Positions 63,591-64,000 of a stretch of 64,000 bases of DNA are shown here, one piece after another. Origin of the DNA: Solirubrobacteraceae bacterium (lineage in GTDB: Bacteria; Actinomycetota; Thermoleophilia; Solirubrobacterales; Solirubrobacteraceae). The DNA lies in NCBI GenBank assembly GCA_023230855.1, contig JALNWQ010000005.1, positions 62,001 to 126,000 of the forward strand, written 5' to 3'. Below the pieces are notes generated by a model that made no database searches, was not told where the DNA came from, and was given only the letters and a program-made list of their open reading frames with translations. The number at the start of each line of letters is the position of its first letter. The first letter of the stretch is position 1. The translations under genes and the position numbers were made by a program.

Positions 63591-64000
63591 GTGCAGGGGC
63601 GCCGGCCCGGCGACGGTGACCCGCGACTGCGGGCCCGTCTCGACGCCCGCGCCGCCGACGGGTTGCTGCGGACGTTGCGGACCGTCGACGGGCCGACCGG
63701 TCCGCGGGCGACCGTCGACGGTCGTGAGGTGTTGCTGCTGTGCGGCAACGACTACCTGGGGCTCGCGGGGCATCCCGACGTGCGGGCCGGGGCGGCCGAC
63801 GCGGCCCACGCGTACGGGGGCGGGTCGGGGTCGTCGCGGCTCGTCGCGGGCACCCTCGCGATCCACCTGGAGCTCGAGCGGGAGCTCGCGGCGCTCGAGG
63901 GCGCCGACGCGGCGCTGCTGTTCGGCGCGGGGTACCTCGCCAACGTCGGGGTCGTCACCGCGCTGGCCGAGCGGGGGGGCGTCGTCGCCAGCGACGCGTT
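63591..64000 (+). CDS. bioF: 8-amino-7-oxononanoate synthase, 3' end beyond window
   Basis: At least 136 codons, open at the window edge. PLP-dependent enzyme that joins pimeloyl-ACP/CoA with alanine. The start of the catalytic fold is clear: LLCGNDYLGLAGHPDV, YGGGSGSSRLVAGTLAIHLELERELA and ALLFGAGYLANVGVV. The true start is uncertain: in-frame GTG codons occur at 63501, 63537 and 63591; the last is nearest the conserved part. The stretch 63500-63610 codes for a GDGDPDRGG repeat, about 36 bp per unit. Confidence 0.9.
   Translation, partial: MQGRRPGDGDPRLRARLDARAADGLLRTLRTVDGPTGPRATVDGREVLLLCGNDYLGLAGHPDVRAGAADAAHAYGGGSGSSRLVAGTLAIHLELERELAALEGADAALLFGAGYLANVGVVTALAERGGVVASDA

Overview
The window is very G+C-rich, densely packed bacterial chromosome. 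Its gene content (a recN-nadK-tlyA run, dxs-ispA-nusB-efp, an aroK-aroB fusion, type IV pilus genes, many secreted proteins with arginine-rich tails, frequent leaderless starts) points to the Actinomycetota, most likely class Thermoleophilia (Solirubrobacterales; Patulibacter-like). That placement is inference from gene order and protein style; no rRNA gene is present to confirm it. I saw no tRNA, rRNA, CRISPR array, prophage or transposase gene.

Layout. 1-8 kb is a mixed and partly decayed region: a DUF429 protein cut by the window edge, a frameshifted NAD(P)-binding epimerase, an intact HNH endonuclease, then a 3-kb minus-strand chain of gene pieces (GMC oxidoreductase 5' part, the 3' part of an unrelated family, a short tail, a truncated SF1 helicase), followed by an intact C5-cytosine DNA methyltransferase. 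8-21.5 kb is core genome: a methyltransferase, NUDIX-pyrG, msrB, recN-nadK-tlyA, a DUF4333-like lipoprotein, and the efp-nusB-xseB-like-ispA-dxs run. 21.5-31.9 kb holds an MFS transporter, pepP-aroQ, the aroKB fusion, a compact acyl carrier protein / AMP-ligase / ketoreductase cassette, a methyltransferase and aroC. aroC and the methyltransferase lie directly downstream of pilM-pilN-pilO-pilP-like (31.9-35.4 kb), so chorismate synthase probably shares a transcript with the pilus inner-membrane platform. 35.7-39.7 kb has prepilin peptidase, a VapBC pair, an HI0933-family flavoprotein and a YefM-YoeB pair with a visible operator.

39.8-46.6 kb is the pilin locus: a polytopic membrane protein, the major pilin preceded on its own strand by a clear GEMM-I (cyclic di-GMP class I) riboswitch, and, divergently, three overlapping genes for two minor prepilins and a large pilus-associated protein. 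46.8-56.5 kb carries secreted or membrane proteins, glutamyl-Q-tRNA synthetase, two S15-type hydrolases and RNase D. 56.4-60.6 kb is a MoxR-DUF58-transglutaminase operon. The window ends with bioB and the start of bioF.

The strongest regulatory observation is the riboswitch in the pilin 5' leader, with the pilus platform and peptidase a few kilobases away. The strongest unexplained structure is a set of palindromic intergenic repeats: a 52-bp two-tier hairpin in four copies (35.6, 38.8, 38.9, 39.7 kb), and roughly 72-74-bp tandem units built on hairpins at 12, 23 and 29.5 kb. One 52-bp copy supplies the last codons and stop of a protein gene. A tandem duplication at the tlyA/nadK junction creates an 18-codon ORF that bridges both genes by GTGA overlaps.
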